A stretch of 64,000 nucleotides of DNA from Leptospira sp. GTDB taxonomy: Bacteria; Spirochaetota; Leptospiria; Leptospirales; Leptospiraceae. Within the stretch, counting starts at the first letter, position 1. Each line of letters begins with the position of its first letter. The stretch lies in the NCBI GenBank assembly GCA_027531445.1, contig JAPZRK010000058.1:54502-118501 (forward strand), written 5' to 3'. The position numbers and the translations under genes were made by a program. Below the pieces are notes generated by a model. That model saw only the letters and a list, made by a program, of their open reading frames with translations. It was not told the origin of the DNA and ran no database searches. Positions 8,486-17,295 of the stretch are shown here, piece by piece.

Positions 8486-9521
8486 ACATGGATTGGTCTT
8501 GGGTAAATTCTATCCGCCGCACAAAGGTCATTTATATCTAATTGAAGAAGCAAAAAAAAGGTGCGATTTGCTGACAGTCGTTATATCTTCCTTGAAAGCT
8601 GAGCAAATTCCAGGCAGCTTGCGATTCGAATGGTTAAAAGCACTTACAAAGGGCAAGGATGTAAATATTGTTTGGATTCAAGATGAGAATCCACAGTATC
8701 CTGAAGAAGATCCGAATTTTTGGAATATCTGGAAACAATCAATACAGGAAGCACTTTATAAAAGTCAAAGTTCGCCTATCGATTCCATTTTTTCCTCTGA
8801 ATTATATGGAGATCCACTTGGAAACGTTCTAGGTGTCCCCCACGAATTGATCGATCTAGGTAGGAAAAATTTTTCGATTTCTGCAAGTCAAATTCGTAAC
8901 GAACCGAGCAAGTATTGGGACTTTATCCCAGAACTACTGCGCCCTTATTTTTTGAAACGAGTCGTCATTACTGGACCAGAATCTGTCGGTAAGTCTACGC
9001 TCACAAGGATGTTAGGTGAAGCTTTCCAAACTTCGATCGTTGAGGAATATGCAAGAGAATATTTAGAGTCGAAAGGTAGATATGTTATCGAAGAAGATAT
9101 ACTCCAAATTGGAAAAGGTCATCTTAAATTAGAGTTAGAGATGTCAAAACATGCCAATCGGATTTTGTTCTTAGACACAGACCATATAACAACTAAAATT
9201 TATAGCGAATACTATTTTAAAAATTGTCCAAAATGGATAGAATTTTGTGCCAAGAACTTGCAATATGATGAATCTATTTTTTTGGATATCGATGTTCCTT
9301 GGATTGCTGATCCACAACGAGATTTGGGTGAAGTTAGGGAGGAAATAAAATCAATTTTTCAACTTGAGCTTAAAAAAGCTAAGAGGAGTTATAAACTTGT
9401 ATCAGGTAGTTTTTTGCAAAGAGCGGAAGTAGCTAAATCAATTATTGAAATGATTTTAAAGCAACCGATGAATCCGATTTATTTCACAGAAGAGCAAAGA
9501 AATCTTCGTACTCTTGAATGA
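8475..9521 (+). CDS. nadR: NadR-like bifunctional NMN adenylyltransferase / ribosylnicotinamide kinase
   Basis: 348 residues. The N-terminal nucleotidyltransferase starts GLVLGKFYPPHKGHLYL with the HxGH motif and ends with ISASQIRNEP, the ISxxxxR motif. Residues about 160-348 form a P-loop kinase (GPESVGKSTL near 164-173) like the NRK domain of NadR. It lacks the N-terminal helix-turn-helix repressor domain of the enterobacterial protein, so it should be purely enzymatic, making NAD from nicotinamide riboside or NMN. It overlaps the upstream PaaK-like gene by 11 bp, tying NAD or nucleotide chemistry to the cluster. Its 3' end overlaps the convergent gene by 38 bp. Confidence 0.9.
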   Translation: MKFKHGLVLGKFYPPHKGHLYLIEEAKKRCDLLTVVISSLKAEQIPGSLRFEWLKALTKGKDVNIVWIQDENPQYPEEDPNFWNIWKQSIQEALYKSQSSPIDSIFSSELYGDPLGNVLGVPHELIDLGRKNFSISASQIRNEPSKYWDFIPELLRPYFLKRVVITGPESVGKSTLTRMLGEAFQTSIVEEYAREYLESKGRYVIEEDILQIGKGHLKLELEMSKHANRILFLDTDHITTKIYSEYYFKNCPKWIEFCAKNLQYDESIFLDIDVPWIADPQRDLGEVREEIKSIFQLELKKAKRSYKLVSGSFLQRAEVAKSIIEMILKQPMNPIYFTEEQRNLRTLE

Positions 9522-10377
9522 GGGAAAGAGGAAGTTTTTTACCTGCTATCACTGATTTCATATCGATTAAAGTTGATCCGATTGATTTATTATCTACCTT
9601 AAGTGGGCCTATTTTTTGTTCGAGATGGGAATAACATACAAATCTCACTTCCAATGAAAATCTAGCAATTCCAGATACGTTAGCAGACGTTCCATGTAGA
9701 TGGTGTGAAGAAAATAAAGTCAACTCGCCACTTTCACCAAATACATCTATAGTCGAATTATCCACTGGTTCGATTTTTGGAGACGGGAATATGCGTGTTT
9801 TTCCAACCGGAGTTTGATTGGCTTGGAATCCTCCCATTTCCATCCATTCGTTATAATCAAATAGATTTGAATTGTTCGGTATCGGATTTGTAAAGTAATG
9901 TGGATAAATGCGAAATCCGGCATCCTTCTTCACATCATAAATGGGTATCCAAAGATTCAGCTGGCACTGGGGATTTGCATACCATGGATCACGATGAATG
10001 TAAGAAACCGAAATGGCTTCCGGATTTTCATGATAACGATCAGGAACACAGCGAATTCGAATCGCATCAAAGTATAAGTCTTCCAAACTAAAACCTAATT
10101 CCTGCCATACGGGACAAAGCAACTCAGTAGATTCTTGTGATAACATAATTTGGTCACGAATTTGTTTCATTCTAGTCAATAATGCATCAGAAGAAAGTGT
10201 TCCAACCACTAACCTCGGATCGCCTTCTGGAAAAAATGATTCTAATTGAGATTTGATGTTCTCAAGAAATGGAGTCAAGCTAGGTGGTCGCACATGCAAA
10301 TGCACTTTGCCCGCCAATGCAGATTCACCAAGGGTCAAAAAATTGCGGTTACTTGGATTCGGCTTTGAGAATCGCAT
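9484..10377 (-). CDS. 2-oxoglutarate/Fe(II) oxygenase-like (phytanoyl-CoA dioxygenase-type) protein
   Basis: 297 residues. The segment SYIHRDPWYANPQCQLNLWIPI holds an H-x-D iron-binding pair (His-Arg-Asp) near residues 146-148. The distal His lies in SSHHLHGTSANVSGIARFSLEVRFV, with an Arg placed where 2-oxoglutarate would be bound. Together these fit the double-stranded beta-helix of PhyH-like oxygenases, but similarity is by motif only. ATG at 10377 lies inside the neighbouring 87-residue gene by 29 bp, so the two are translationally linked. The substrate is unknown; neighbours suggest a lipid or small-molecule modification. Confidence 0.65.
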   Translation of the reverse strand: MRFSKPNPSNRNFLTLGESALAGKVHLHVRPPSLTPFLENIKSQLESFFPEGDPRLVVGTLSSDALLTRMKQIRDQIMLSQESTELLCPVWQELGFSLEDLYFDAIRIRCVPDRYHENPEAISVSYIHRDPWYANPQCQLNLWIPIYDVKKDAGFRIYPHYFTNPIPNNSNLFDYNEWMEMGGFQANQTPVGKTRIFPSPKIEPVDNSTIDVFGESGELTLFSSHHLHGTSANVSGIARFSLEVRFVCYSHLEQKIGPLKVDNKSIGSTLIDMKSVIAGKKLPLSLIQEYEDFFALL

Positions 10378-10612
10378 CTCTCAGCTCAATAGAACTCATA
10401 TAAAGATTTGAGTAGGTTTGAAGGTGATTGAGAGCATCTTGAAATCCAGCTTTGAACAAAAGACCGTTTTCCATATGTTCTCTAAAAATAGTGAGCGGAT
10501 TTTCCAACTCCATTTCAGAAATCGTTTTGTCAAATGAGCTTTTCATTTCCCTCATCTCTTCTAATGAGAGAGGGATTTTCCAACCATTACTCAATCGACT
10601 TACTTCAGCCAT
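10349..10612 (-). CDS. Small protein of unknown function, coupled to the oxygenase gene
   Basis: 87 residues, predicted helical and soluble, no recognisable motif. It starts at ATG 10612, 12 bp downstream of the methyltransferase stop, and its 3' end overlaps the oxygenase start by 29 bp. The arrangement supports a real gene in a methyltransferase, small protein, oxygenase run. It could be a partner or chaperone for the oxygenase. Confidence 0.55.
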   Translation of the reverse strand: MAEVSRLSNGWKIPLSLEEMREMKSSFDKTISEMELENPLTIFREHMENGLLFKAGFQDALNHLQTYSNLYMSSIELRDAILKAESK

Positions 10613-10624
10613 GTGTAACGAGAA

Positions 10625-11386
10625 TTATCTGCCCTCGACGTCCAATAGCTTCGTTGTTTTTACAATGAGTCGGACAGTAACGTAAAAGAATGCTCCAAAT
10701 CCAAAAAATAATGAGTGGAAAGGCTTCCAAATTCCAGAGAAATTTTGAATGTGAAGATAAGGTTCTTGGTAATAAACTTGGATCAAATCAAAAAATGTAA
10801 ATACTACTATGATCCCAAATAAACTTGGATACTCCCTTTTGAGAATATTTTTAAATGAGAATGATAGGGATGGTTTCACATACCCTCTCACTTGCGGAAT
10901 AAATGCAGGTGTTTTGTCTGCCCAGGATAAGTAATCGGCACCGAACTTCCCACGTAAAAAGTATTCTTCCGCGAAAATAATCCGTTCGTAATAAAGATAA
11001 AAGAACATAATAAACACTAACGTAAATGCTACATCTCGTAGAATCAAGACTGGGCCAAGGTATAACAAAAAATTCCCAACATATAGCGGATGTCTCACAA
11101 GCGAATAAATTCCAGTCTGATTGACCATATCCGCTACCTGTTGTTTGGTGTTCCGTCCTGAAGTCCGCGCCGGTGTATAACCAATTGTAAAACACCGAAC
11201 CCCAAGGCCCAAAAGACTGACAAAAAACGCAAATGCCAACCAATATAGGTTCAATTTGTAAATTCCCCCAAAAAAGGGAACATATGGTAAGTATGCTAGC
11301 GAAAATGCGAGTACCAAACCTGGTATGTAAGTTCGCCATCTGAAGAGAAAATTGCCTTGTTGGTTGAGTTCTTCTATGAGTGCCAT
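10625..11386 (-). CDS. Isoprenylcysteine carboxyl methyltransferase-like membrane methyltransferase
   Basis: 253 residues with about six hydrophobic segments. The family core GIYSLVRHPLYVGNFLLYLG is followed by the E-x3-FL, FG-x2-Y-x2-W and PAFIP elements that form the SAM pocket in ICMT/PEMT-type enzymes. In Leptospira one such enzyme, LmtA, methylates the 1-phosphate of lipid A, and this could be that protein or a paralogue; I cannot separate them by eye. A C-terminal extension with two more hydrophobic stretches (about residues 185-240) is not part of the minimal family. The start at 11386 faces a divergent acyltransferase gene. Confidence 0.8.
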   Translation of the reverse strand: MALIEELNQQGNFLFRWRTYIPGLVLAFSLAYLPYVPFFGGIYKLNLYWLAFAFFVSLLGLGVRCFTIGYTPARTSGRNTKQQVADMVNQTGIYSLVRHPLYVGNFLLYLGPVLILRDVAFTLVFIMFFYLYYERIIFAEEYFLRGKFGADYLSWADKTPAFIPQVRGYVKPSLSFSFKNILKREYPSLFGIIVVFTFFDLIQVYYQEPYLHIQNFSGIWKPFHSLFFGFGAFFYVTVRLIVKTTKLLDVEGR

Positions 11387-11433
11387 GTGAAAACGTACTT
11401 GATTACTATCTAGAAACCAATAGCTTTCGTTCT

Positions 11434-12690
11434 ATGTCAATCAAATCCTTCATTCCCGCTAAATTCAATTTGCCCGTTCTCTGGTTCACGGACCTAGCCT
11501 TACCCCTTCTTCTCAAAGTTGTGCACAATCTAGACGGAATTGACGTCACACCAGAGGATAAAAAGCTTTTGAAGTCTTATCAAAATGAAAGGATCATCTA
11601 TATATCAAATCATCCTACAACGAAAGAACCGCCGATTGCTTACAATTCTGCCAACTTGATGAATTCGCGCTTTTATTATATGGCGGCACGAGAGGTTTTC
11701 GAATGGGGTGCAGGTATAGTTGGAGACTTCATTCAATCTATTGGCGCCTATTCCGTGCTAGCTGGAGCACCAGATCGCGAATCGTTAAAAGCTTCTCGTG
11801 AGATACTTGCAAAAGAAGCCGGTAAACTCGTGCTCTTTCCTGAAGGTGAGCCAACAAGCGGAATGAATGACACTTTGTTACCATTTCAACCCGGTGTAGC
11901 TCAGTTGGGTTTTTGGGGTTATGAGGATGCTCTCAAGGTCAATCCTAACGCAAAAATTACTGTCATTTTAACGTATGTTAAATACAGGATGACGTCTTCA
12001 TTGGATTGGATGAGACGAGATATCGATCAAAGCCTAACGCGTATGGAAAATAAATTAGGTATCTCTAAAACGGGAAAAGATATTGTACATCGTTTTTTAT
12101 CTGTTGGAAAAAGAATGATCGAGCGGGAAGAGCGTGAATATGGTTTAATGGTAGAACCTGAAAAAATAGAGGATTTTGATTACCGAATTGGAAGATTACG
12201 ACATGCGATGTTAGATAACATTGCAAGTAAGGCAATGATACCAAAGTGGGATACGGAGGCCAATGCGATTGAAAAATTAAGGAAGATATTAACTACATTG
12301 GAACTTGTAAGTATCGGAACTCCAGATCCAAAGAATGAACTACCTTCTCTTGAAATGGCGACATGGGCAAGGAAAGCCGCACAAAAAGCATATGATTTTA
12401 TATCAATCCAAACTAGTTACATCAAAGATTTACCATCGGCGGAGAGATTGTATGAATTTTTATATAGATATGAAGCGGAGATTTTCGGCGAAACCAACAA
12501 TCGTCCTCACAAAGCCGTTGTTCGTCTGGCAAAACCGTTTTTGATAAATGATTTTTATGAAAGTTACAAACAGGAGAAAAGAAAAACTGTTGATGAGTTT
12601 ACAAATAAACTAAAATCCGAAATGGAGAATCTATTAAACGAAGAGAAGTCAAAATCCATTCCACTCTTCCCATCCAACTATATCTTTTAA
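11434..12690 (+). CDS. PlsC-like glycerolipid acyltransferase
   Basis: 418 residues from ATG 11434. An upstream in-frame GTG at 11380 overlaps the divergent gene and is less likely. The acyltransferase core shows SNHPTTKEPP, where the usual H-x4-D reads H-x4-E, and LVLFPEGEPTSG, the FPEG substrate-binding motif. The C-terminal 200 residues are helical and not part of the core fold. Members acylate glycerol-3-phosphate or lyso-phospholipids at the inner membrane. Its stop shares one base with the next start (TAATG), so the two are co-translated. Confidence 0.8.
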   Translation: MSIKSFIPAKFNLPVLWFTDLALPLLLKVVHNLDGIDVTPEDKKLLKSYQNERIIYISNHPTTKEPPIAYNSANLMNSRFYYMAAREVFEWGAGIVGDFIQSIGAYSVLAGAPDRESLKASREILAKEAGKLVLFPEGEPTSGMNDTLLPFQPGVAQLGFWGYEDALKVNPNAKITVILTYVKYRMTSSLDWMRRDIDQSLTRMENKLGISKTGKDIVHRFLSVGKRMIEREEREYGLMVEPEKIEDFDYRIGRLRHAMLDNIASKAMIPKWDTEANAIEKLRKILTTLELVSIGTPDPKNELPSLEMATWARKAAQKAYDFISIQTSYIKDLPSAERLYEFLYRYEAEIFGETNNRPHKAVVRLAKPFLINDFYESYKQEKRKTVDEFTNKLKSEMENLLNEEKSKSIPLFPSNYIF

Positions 12691-13337
12691 TGGGTCTCTT
12701 TACCAGTGATTCCATTGAGTTGAAACTTAATCAAGGAGAGGATTTTTCGATTCGATCCTACGGACCTTCTGAAGAATTTGATGAGGGTCTAGCTTTTTTA
12801 TTGGATCAAATCTGTAATAAGTATTCCTTAAAAGATTTTAGCAGTGTTCTATATACGATTGTAAAAGATTTGATACTCAATGGATACAAAGCAAATTTCA
12901 AAAGAGTCTTTTTTTTAGAAAATTCTCTGGACATAAGCTCAATTGCAGATTATGAACTAGGTGTAAGGATGTATAAAAGCTTTATCCTAGCTGGAAAAAG
13001 TTCTTCTTACACAAATATCGCAAAGAAAAAAGATTATTACGTAGATCTTCACATAGCGCATAATATCGATTCGATTACGGTTACCGTTTCCAATAATCAC
13101 AAGCTTGCCCCAAGCGAAATGCATAAGATAAAAAATTCACTTTTGCATGCACAAAATTACAATGATATTATGGAGTATTACATAGAACGTGGTGATAATT
13201 CTGAAGGCGAAGGTATAGGCATTGCTTTGTGTGTCCTTCTTCTCAAAGGAGAAAACATTCCTACGGAAAACTTTAAGATATTTAGCAAAGCTCATGAAAC
13301 TATAGCATCACTTTCAATTCCGATAAAGAAAAAGTAG
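12690..13337 (+). CDS. GHKL (histidine-kinase-type) ATPase-like protein
   Basis: 215 residues with no phospho-acceptor domain. VKDLILNGYKAN near residues 58-69 resembles the N-box of HATPase domains, and GEGIGIALCVLL near 173 resembles the G-box/lid. A strand VTVSNNHKL precedes the lid, as in anti-sigma-factor or sensor ATPases. Without a DHp helix it could be an anti-sigma-like kinase or a regulator without kinase activity. It sits directly behind the acyltransferase with a one-base overlap. Confidence 0.6.
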   Translation: MGLFTSDSIELKLNQGEDFSIRSYGPSEEFDEGLAFLLDQICNKYSLKDFSSVLYTIVKDLILNGYKANFKRVFFLENSLDISSIADYELGVRMYKSFILAGKSSSYTNIAKKKDYYVDLHIAHNIDSITVTVSNNHKLAPSEMHKIKNSLLHAQNYNDIMEYYIERGDNSEGEGIGIALCVLLLKGENIPTENFKIFSKAHETIASLSIPIKKK

Positions 13338-13371
13338 CCTTTCTTCGCTTAGTAAAAATTCTGGAAATCAA

Positions 13372-14013
13372 ATGCAAATTTCGATGTCAAAAGCAAAAGT
13401 AAAAGATCTTCAGCTCAGTTCCTTTTTAAATAGAGTTACGGAAGATTCACAGAAACACGCACGGTGGTTGAATACTCTTTCTCTACTAGAACACATTGGT
13501 TCCCGTAAAATTTTATTAACACAATCAAATGATGACACTTCGGAAATGATACTACGCCATGCCACCGAGGAAGCAAGACATGCTCTATTTTTTAAAAAAG
13601 CGTCGAGAGGGATCAGTAATGAATTCAGTTCAGGATATCATAAAAATGAACTCCTTCGTGGCACATCAGCCAAAATCTATTTCGCAAAACTTGATGCAAC
13701 CGTTCGGAAAAATTTGAAAAACGAAAGATTTACCGATGATACGTTTACTTATTTGGCATATTTATATACAACAACGATCATCGAATTAAGAGCAATGGTT
13801 GTCTATGAAAATTATAACGATGTACTGGAATCAAAGGAGATGGAGTTTAATCTTAGAAACTTGATTTTAGAAGAGCAAGGTCATCTTGATGAAATGGCTT
13901 CAGAAATTTCAAAGTTAGATGGTCGACACCAAAGTCGCCTATCTGAACTTATCTCCAAAGAAGAAATATTGTTCAAACGATTTTTCAATCAATTGATGTT
14001 AGAAGTTGCCTAA
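13372..14013 (+). CDS. Ferritin-like diiron protein
   Basis: 213 residues, nearly all helical. Putative metal ligands occur in two ferritin-like pairs: Glu40 (LLEHIG) with EEARH at 66-70, and Glu in TTIIELRAMVVYE with EEQGH near 166-170. The spacing fits a four-helix-bundle diiron carboxylate protein. The closest relatives could be stress-related or oxygenase-type diiron proteins; the substrate is not evident. ATG 13372 is used; ATG 13384 is an alternative. Its last 29 bp overlap the convergent DUF4340-like gene. Confidence 0.72.
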   Translation: MQISMSKAKVKDLQLSSFLNRVTEDSQKHARWLNTLSLLEHIGSRKILLTQSNDDTSEMILRHATEEARHALFFKKASRGISNEFSSGYHKNELLRGTSAKIYFAKLDATVRKNLKNERFTDDTFTYLAYLYTTTIIELRAMVVYENYNDVLESKEMEFNLRNLILEEQGHLDEMASEISKLDGRHQSRLSELISKEEILFKRFFNQLMLEVA

Positions 14014-14968
14014 CATCAAAATACCTCCAATAATCCCAACTATAGTTTTGCATTAGAAGTGTCTGCTCATAGGGCATAATCACACTTACTTTTCCTGACT
14101 TGCTGCCCTGGTTTGTTTGATCATAAACGCTAATCGTCGTTTGAGATTCGTCATTTATCCTGTAAGTGACAGTCAATGCTTGCAAATTTTGATCACTAGT
14201 TGATTTGATGTTCTCTCGTCCTTTGGGTATCGACTCCCCACTCCAAGACAAAACACGTTTCAAAAAATCAGCGACTTTTTGTGAATCCAATTCCCCTTCT
14301 AGTGCAGGTGTTAATTGCCATCGATCGCCAATTTTCTCTAGAATGAAACCTTTCTCCTTGCCATCGTTAAATGTTACTTTTAGAACATCTTCTTGTTTGA
14401 TATAGCCAAAGGGCAAGGTAGAATAAAAATGAGCCGCATCTTTTCCGATAAAGTTTTTCTGCATGGAAAATGGAATCGTATAAACAAAATTTGAATTCAA
14501 TTCTCGCATCAAACATTCCGATTCAATCTGAAAACACCTTCCAAATTCAAGTTCTTTCAATACAATATCGCCTATAAATAAGGTTAAGCGAAGAGTTGTG
14601 TCTCCATAAAATTGATTGGAAGAAAAAATCATCCTATCGCGATCAAATCTACGCATCCCATTCAAATATCTTAATATATTTTTTATTTTCTCTAAGTCGG
14701 CAATTTTTTCTTTTTGATCTTCTCCCACTATCTTCCAAAAATTATTTTCTTTTTTAAATAGAAAGGAGGGAGTAAACTTACCGCCGACTTTAGAACCTTC
14801 ATCTTGGAATTTCCACTCCATTTGAGTAAGATATTCGATATCATCTTCCAAAAACAAGGGCGAGGTTTCGTAGGTATTTGGAAAAAAATGAAATGGGTCA
14901 TTCAGGAGGATCAAAGAAATAAACAAAATCAAATTTGTGTAAACGAGATAGCGAAGGCGATTAAACAC
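13985..14968 (-). CDS. DUF4340-like accessory protein of the Gld-type ABC transporter
   Basis: 327 residues starting with GTG at 14968, 8 bp inside the GldG-like gene. One N-terminal membrane anchor (YLVYTNLILFISLILL) is followed by a large extracytoplasmic domain with repeated beta-rich units. This placement, after ABC ATPase, permease and GldG genes, is typical of DUF4340 proteins. The assignment rests mainly on gene order and topology. It probably forms the outer part of the transporter complex. Confidence 0.7.
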   Translation of the reverse strand: MFNRLRYLVYTNLILFISLILLNDPFHFFPNTYETSPLFLEDDIEYLTQMEWKFQDEGSKVGGKFTPSFLFKKENNFWKIVGEDQKEKIADLEKIKNILRYLNGMRRFDRDRMIFSSNQFYGDTTLRLTLFIGDIVLKELEFGRCFQIESECLMRELNSNFVYTIPFSMQKNFIGKDAAHFYSTLPFGYIKQEDVLKVTFNDGKEKGFILEKIGDRWQLTPALEGELDSQKVADFLKRVLSWSGESIPKGRENIKSTSDQNLQALTVTYRINDESQTTISVYDQTNQGSKSGKVSVIMPYEQTLLMQNYSWDYWRYFDVRQLLTSID

Positions 14969-16565
14969 TGGATTTACCTGAATAACGTTTTTGAATTCTT
15001 CTTACTGCAAATGCAATGCTCAAAAAGGTTACAAAAATCACATTAAACGCTGAATAGACATTTCGTTCTCGAGTAGAAAAAGGGTTGAGCGGAAGTACTG
15101 CAGTCTTTTTGTTTCGAACAGAGATGTACTCATTGTCATCTAACATAAAATCTATTACGTTTAGCATAAAATTTACATTCGTATCGCGATATGCCGCACG
15201 AAATTCAGGCAAAGAAAAAATATCCGATACTAAATAGGCGGTAGACACTAAAAAAATCCTGGAAGGGAAAATCGAGGTCTGGTTTGTAAATTTTGATTTC
15301 AATCGACCTTCAGCTAAAATACCAACTGGAACTCGTTTTTGAATCATTTCGGATTCTGTAAATTGAGTGTCTTCCTGCAACTGGAATACATCCTTTTTAT
15401 GCCAAGATTGAGAATCGCTCCAAAGAATTGTCTCGTACTTCATTTCTGTTTGGTTTTTGATTTCAAGATCTACTGAAGAAATCCAAGGTAGAAAAAGAAA
15501 GTCTTTACCGTTTGTTAGGTCATGATTCAAATGCATATTGCCGCTAGACTTAAATGCATAATGCCATAGCGGATAATATTTTTTTTGAATGGTACCGCCT
15601 TTTGACAATGAAACTGGATGTTCAAAATCAAATATCAAATCAGAATTTAATGAAAAGCCATAAAAAGAAAGCAAATCGATCCAATTTCCAAAACCACGAC
15701 TTACAGTTACAAATCCTTTTGATTTAAAGTTGAGCCCATCTTCATTACGCAGTGTTTCCAATTGAAACTGCATAGGCGAAAGCAAAAGTATAACACTTCC
15801 ACCCTTGGCCAAAAAGGAATCGAACCTTTTGTTCGCATCCTCCGTCCACTCTGGCGAACCAACTACGATTAATAATTTAATCTGACTTGGAATTTCTGAT
15901 TCATTCAATGAAACAAAAAAAGCCGAACCATATTCTTCGAGCATTGCTTGGTGGTAGAATACTCCCCAAGTGTAGATGCCCGATCCATTTCCGGGCTCTG
16001 GAAATGGTAAGATACCAGGATCAACGGCAATCGCAATGTTTTGAATCTTCCGCCTTTGTTCAATCTTTCGTATGGATCTCATCATCTTCATTTCCGCTTC
16101 TTCGACAAAAAACAAATCCGAAATCACATCAACACCTTCGTCATATTTTACGACGACACCCATAAAAGCTTCCTGAGAAGAAGCCGATGTATCAGAGGCT
16201 TTTTGAATTTCGTTGGAGACAATGCCTGCTTTCAGTGCTTTCTCTCGAATTTCAGTGGATTGATTTGGGTCATACATATTTAAATGAATCAAATCTGGGT
16301 TCTGCTTTTTAACTTGGTTCAAGAATTCACGAATGAGTTCTAAACGTACGTTATATTCTATAGGAAGATCTGAAGAGTAATAGGCATCGATGTACAAATG
16401 ACTTTTTAATCTTGAAAGCTTGTTTTGAGTTTTTTGTGATAATGAAAGACGTTCCGAATTGGATGCATCAAAACGACATGACAGATGTTGAACCAACAAA
16501 TTGGACAGTAAAAAGAAAAGAAGTAACTGTAAGGTGAGATGTTTAGTTTTTAGCGCACTCTTCAT
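14961..16565 (-). CDS. GldG-like ABC transporter auxiliary protein
   Basis: 534 residues from ATG 16565; the start overlaps the permease stop in an ATGA (16562-16565). It has an N-terminal membrane segment (LTLQLLLFFLLSNLLV), a long periplasmic part with a GldG/IFT52-like core (LKSHLYIDAYYSSDLP, IAVDPGILPFPEPG, LLIVVGSPEW), and a C-terminal membrane segment (YSAFNVIFVTFLSIAFAVR). In Bacteroidetes GldG works with GldA and GldF in gliding; similar sets in other bacteria have no settled role. Here it is the third gene of a four-gene transporter operon. Confidence 0.82.
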   Translation of the reverse strand: MKSALKTKHLTLQLLLFFLLSNLLVQHLSCRFDASNSERLSLSQKTQNKLSRLKSHLYIDAYYSSDLPIEYNVRLELIREFLNQVKKQNPDLIHLNMYDPNQSTEIREKALKAGIVSNEIQKASDTSASSQEAFMGVVVKYDEGVDVISDLFFVEEAEMKMMRSIRKIEQRRKIQNIAIAVDPGILPFPEPGNGSGIYTWGVFYHQAMLEEYGSAFFVSLNESEIPSQIKLLIVVGSPEWTEDANKRFDSFLAKGGSVILLLSPMQFQLETLRNEDGLNFKSKGFVTVSRGFGNWIDLLSFYGFSLNSDLIFDFEHPVSLSKGGTIQKKYYPLWHYAFKSSGNMHLNHDLTNGKDFLFLPWISSVDLEIKNQTEMKYETILWSDSQSWHKKDVFQLQEDTQFTESEMIQKRVPVGILAEGRLKSKFTNQTSIFPSRIFLVSTAYLVSDIFSLPEFRAAYRDTNVNFMLNVIDFMLDDNEYISVRNKKTAVLPLNPFSTRERNVYSAFNVIFVTFLSIAFAVRRIQKRYSGKSSV

Positions 16566-17293
16566 TTTGTCCTCAAATTTAGAATTGTGAGTGCGAGAAA
16601 TAATCCACAAAATGAGATAAAAAAATAAAAATCCCTGGGGTCTAAGATCCCCATTCGAAACGACTCAAAATGCTTTGAAATTGAAAAAATTCCAATCCAT
16701 TCCGAATAATTCCTTCCCATTAAATCTATCAACTTTTGGATCCCAATAAAAAATAAAAATGATAGACTGAAAAAACTTAACAAAAATGAGCCTATCTGGG
16801 AATTCGCGAACAAGGATATAAAGAAAGTTACACTAACAAAAGATAAACCAACTAACAATAGCCCTATGTATCCACTGAAGATAACGCCAAAATCAGGATA
16901 TCCAAAAACAATCGTTGTTAATGGAATCATTATCGTGGAGAATAAAGCAAAGAGAACATTTGTACACGCTGCCAAATATTTTCCCAAAACTATTTCATAT
17001 TCTAAAAAAGGAAGAGTCAATAGGATCTCCCAAGTTCCTGAATCTTTTTCTTCCGACCAAGTCCGCATGGATATAGCCGACACAAAAAGTAATAAAATTA
17101 GAGGAGAAATAGTAAAGAAATGATTTAAGTCAGATGTTTTTCGATCCCAAAAAGAATTGCCACCAATGCCATAAAAAAAAAGTAAATTTTCAACAAACAT
17201 AAATAAAATGATAAATATGTATCCCAAAGCTGTGTTTGTCGATAGAATCATTTCCTTCTTATAAATTGCAAAAATTCTTTTCAGATTTTCCAT
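16562..17293 (-). CDS. ABC-2 type transporter permease (GldF-like)
   Basis: 243 residues with about six membrane helices. The segment AISMRTWSEEKDSGTWEILLTLPFLEYEIVLGKYLA is the characteristic coupling region of ABC-2 permeases (E-E-x2-SGT-x-E-x-L). ATG 17293 lies 2 bp after the ATPase stop. Together with the ATPase and the GldG-like protein it should form an exporter. The substrate is unknown. Confidence 0.88.
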   Translation of the reverse strand: MENLKRIFAIYKKEMILSTNTALGYIFIILFMFVENLLFFYGIGGNSFWDRKTSDLNHFFTISPLILLLFVSAISMRTWSEEKDSGTWEILLTLPFLEYEIVLGKYLAACTNVLFALFSTIMIPLTTIVFGYPDFGVIFSGYIGLLLVGLSFVSVTFFISLFANSQIGSFLLSFFSLSFLFFIGIQKLIDLMGRNYSEWIGIFSISKHFESFRMGILDPRDFYFFISFCGLFLALTILNLRTK

Positions 17294-17295
17294 AT

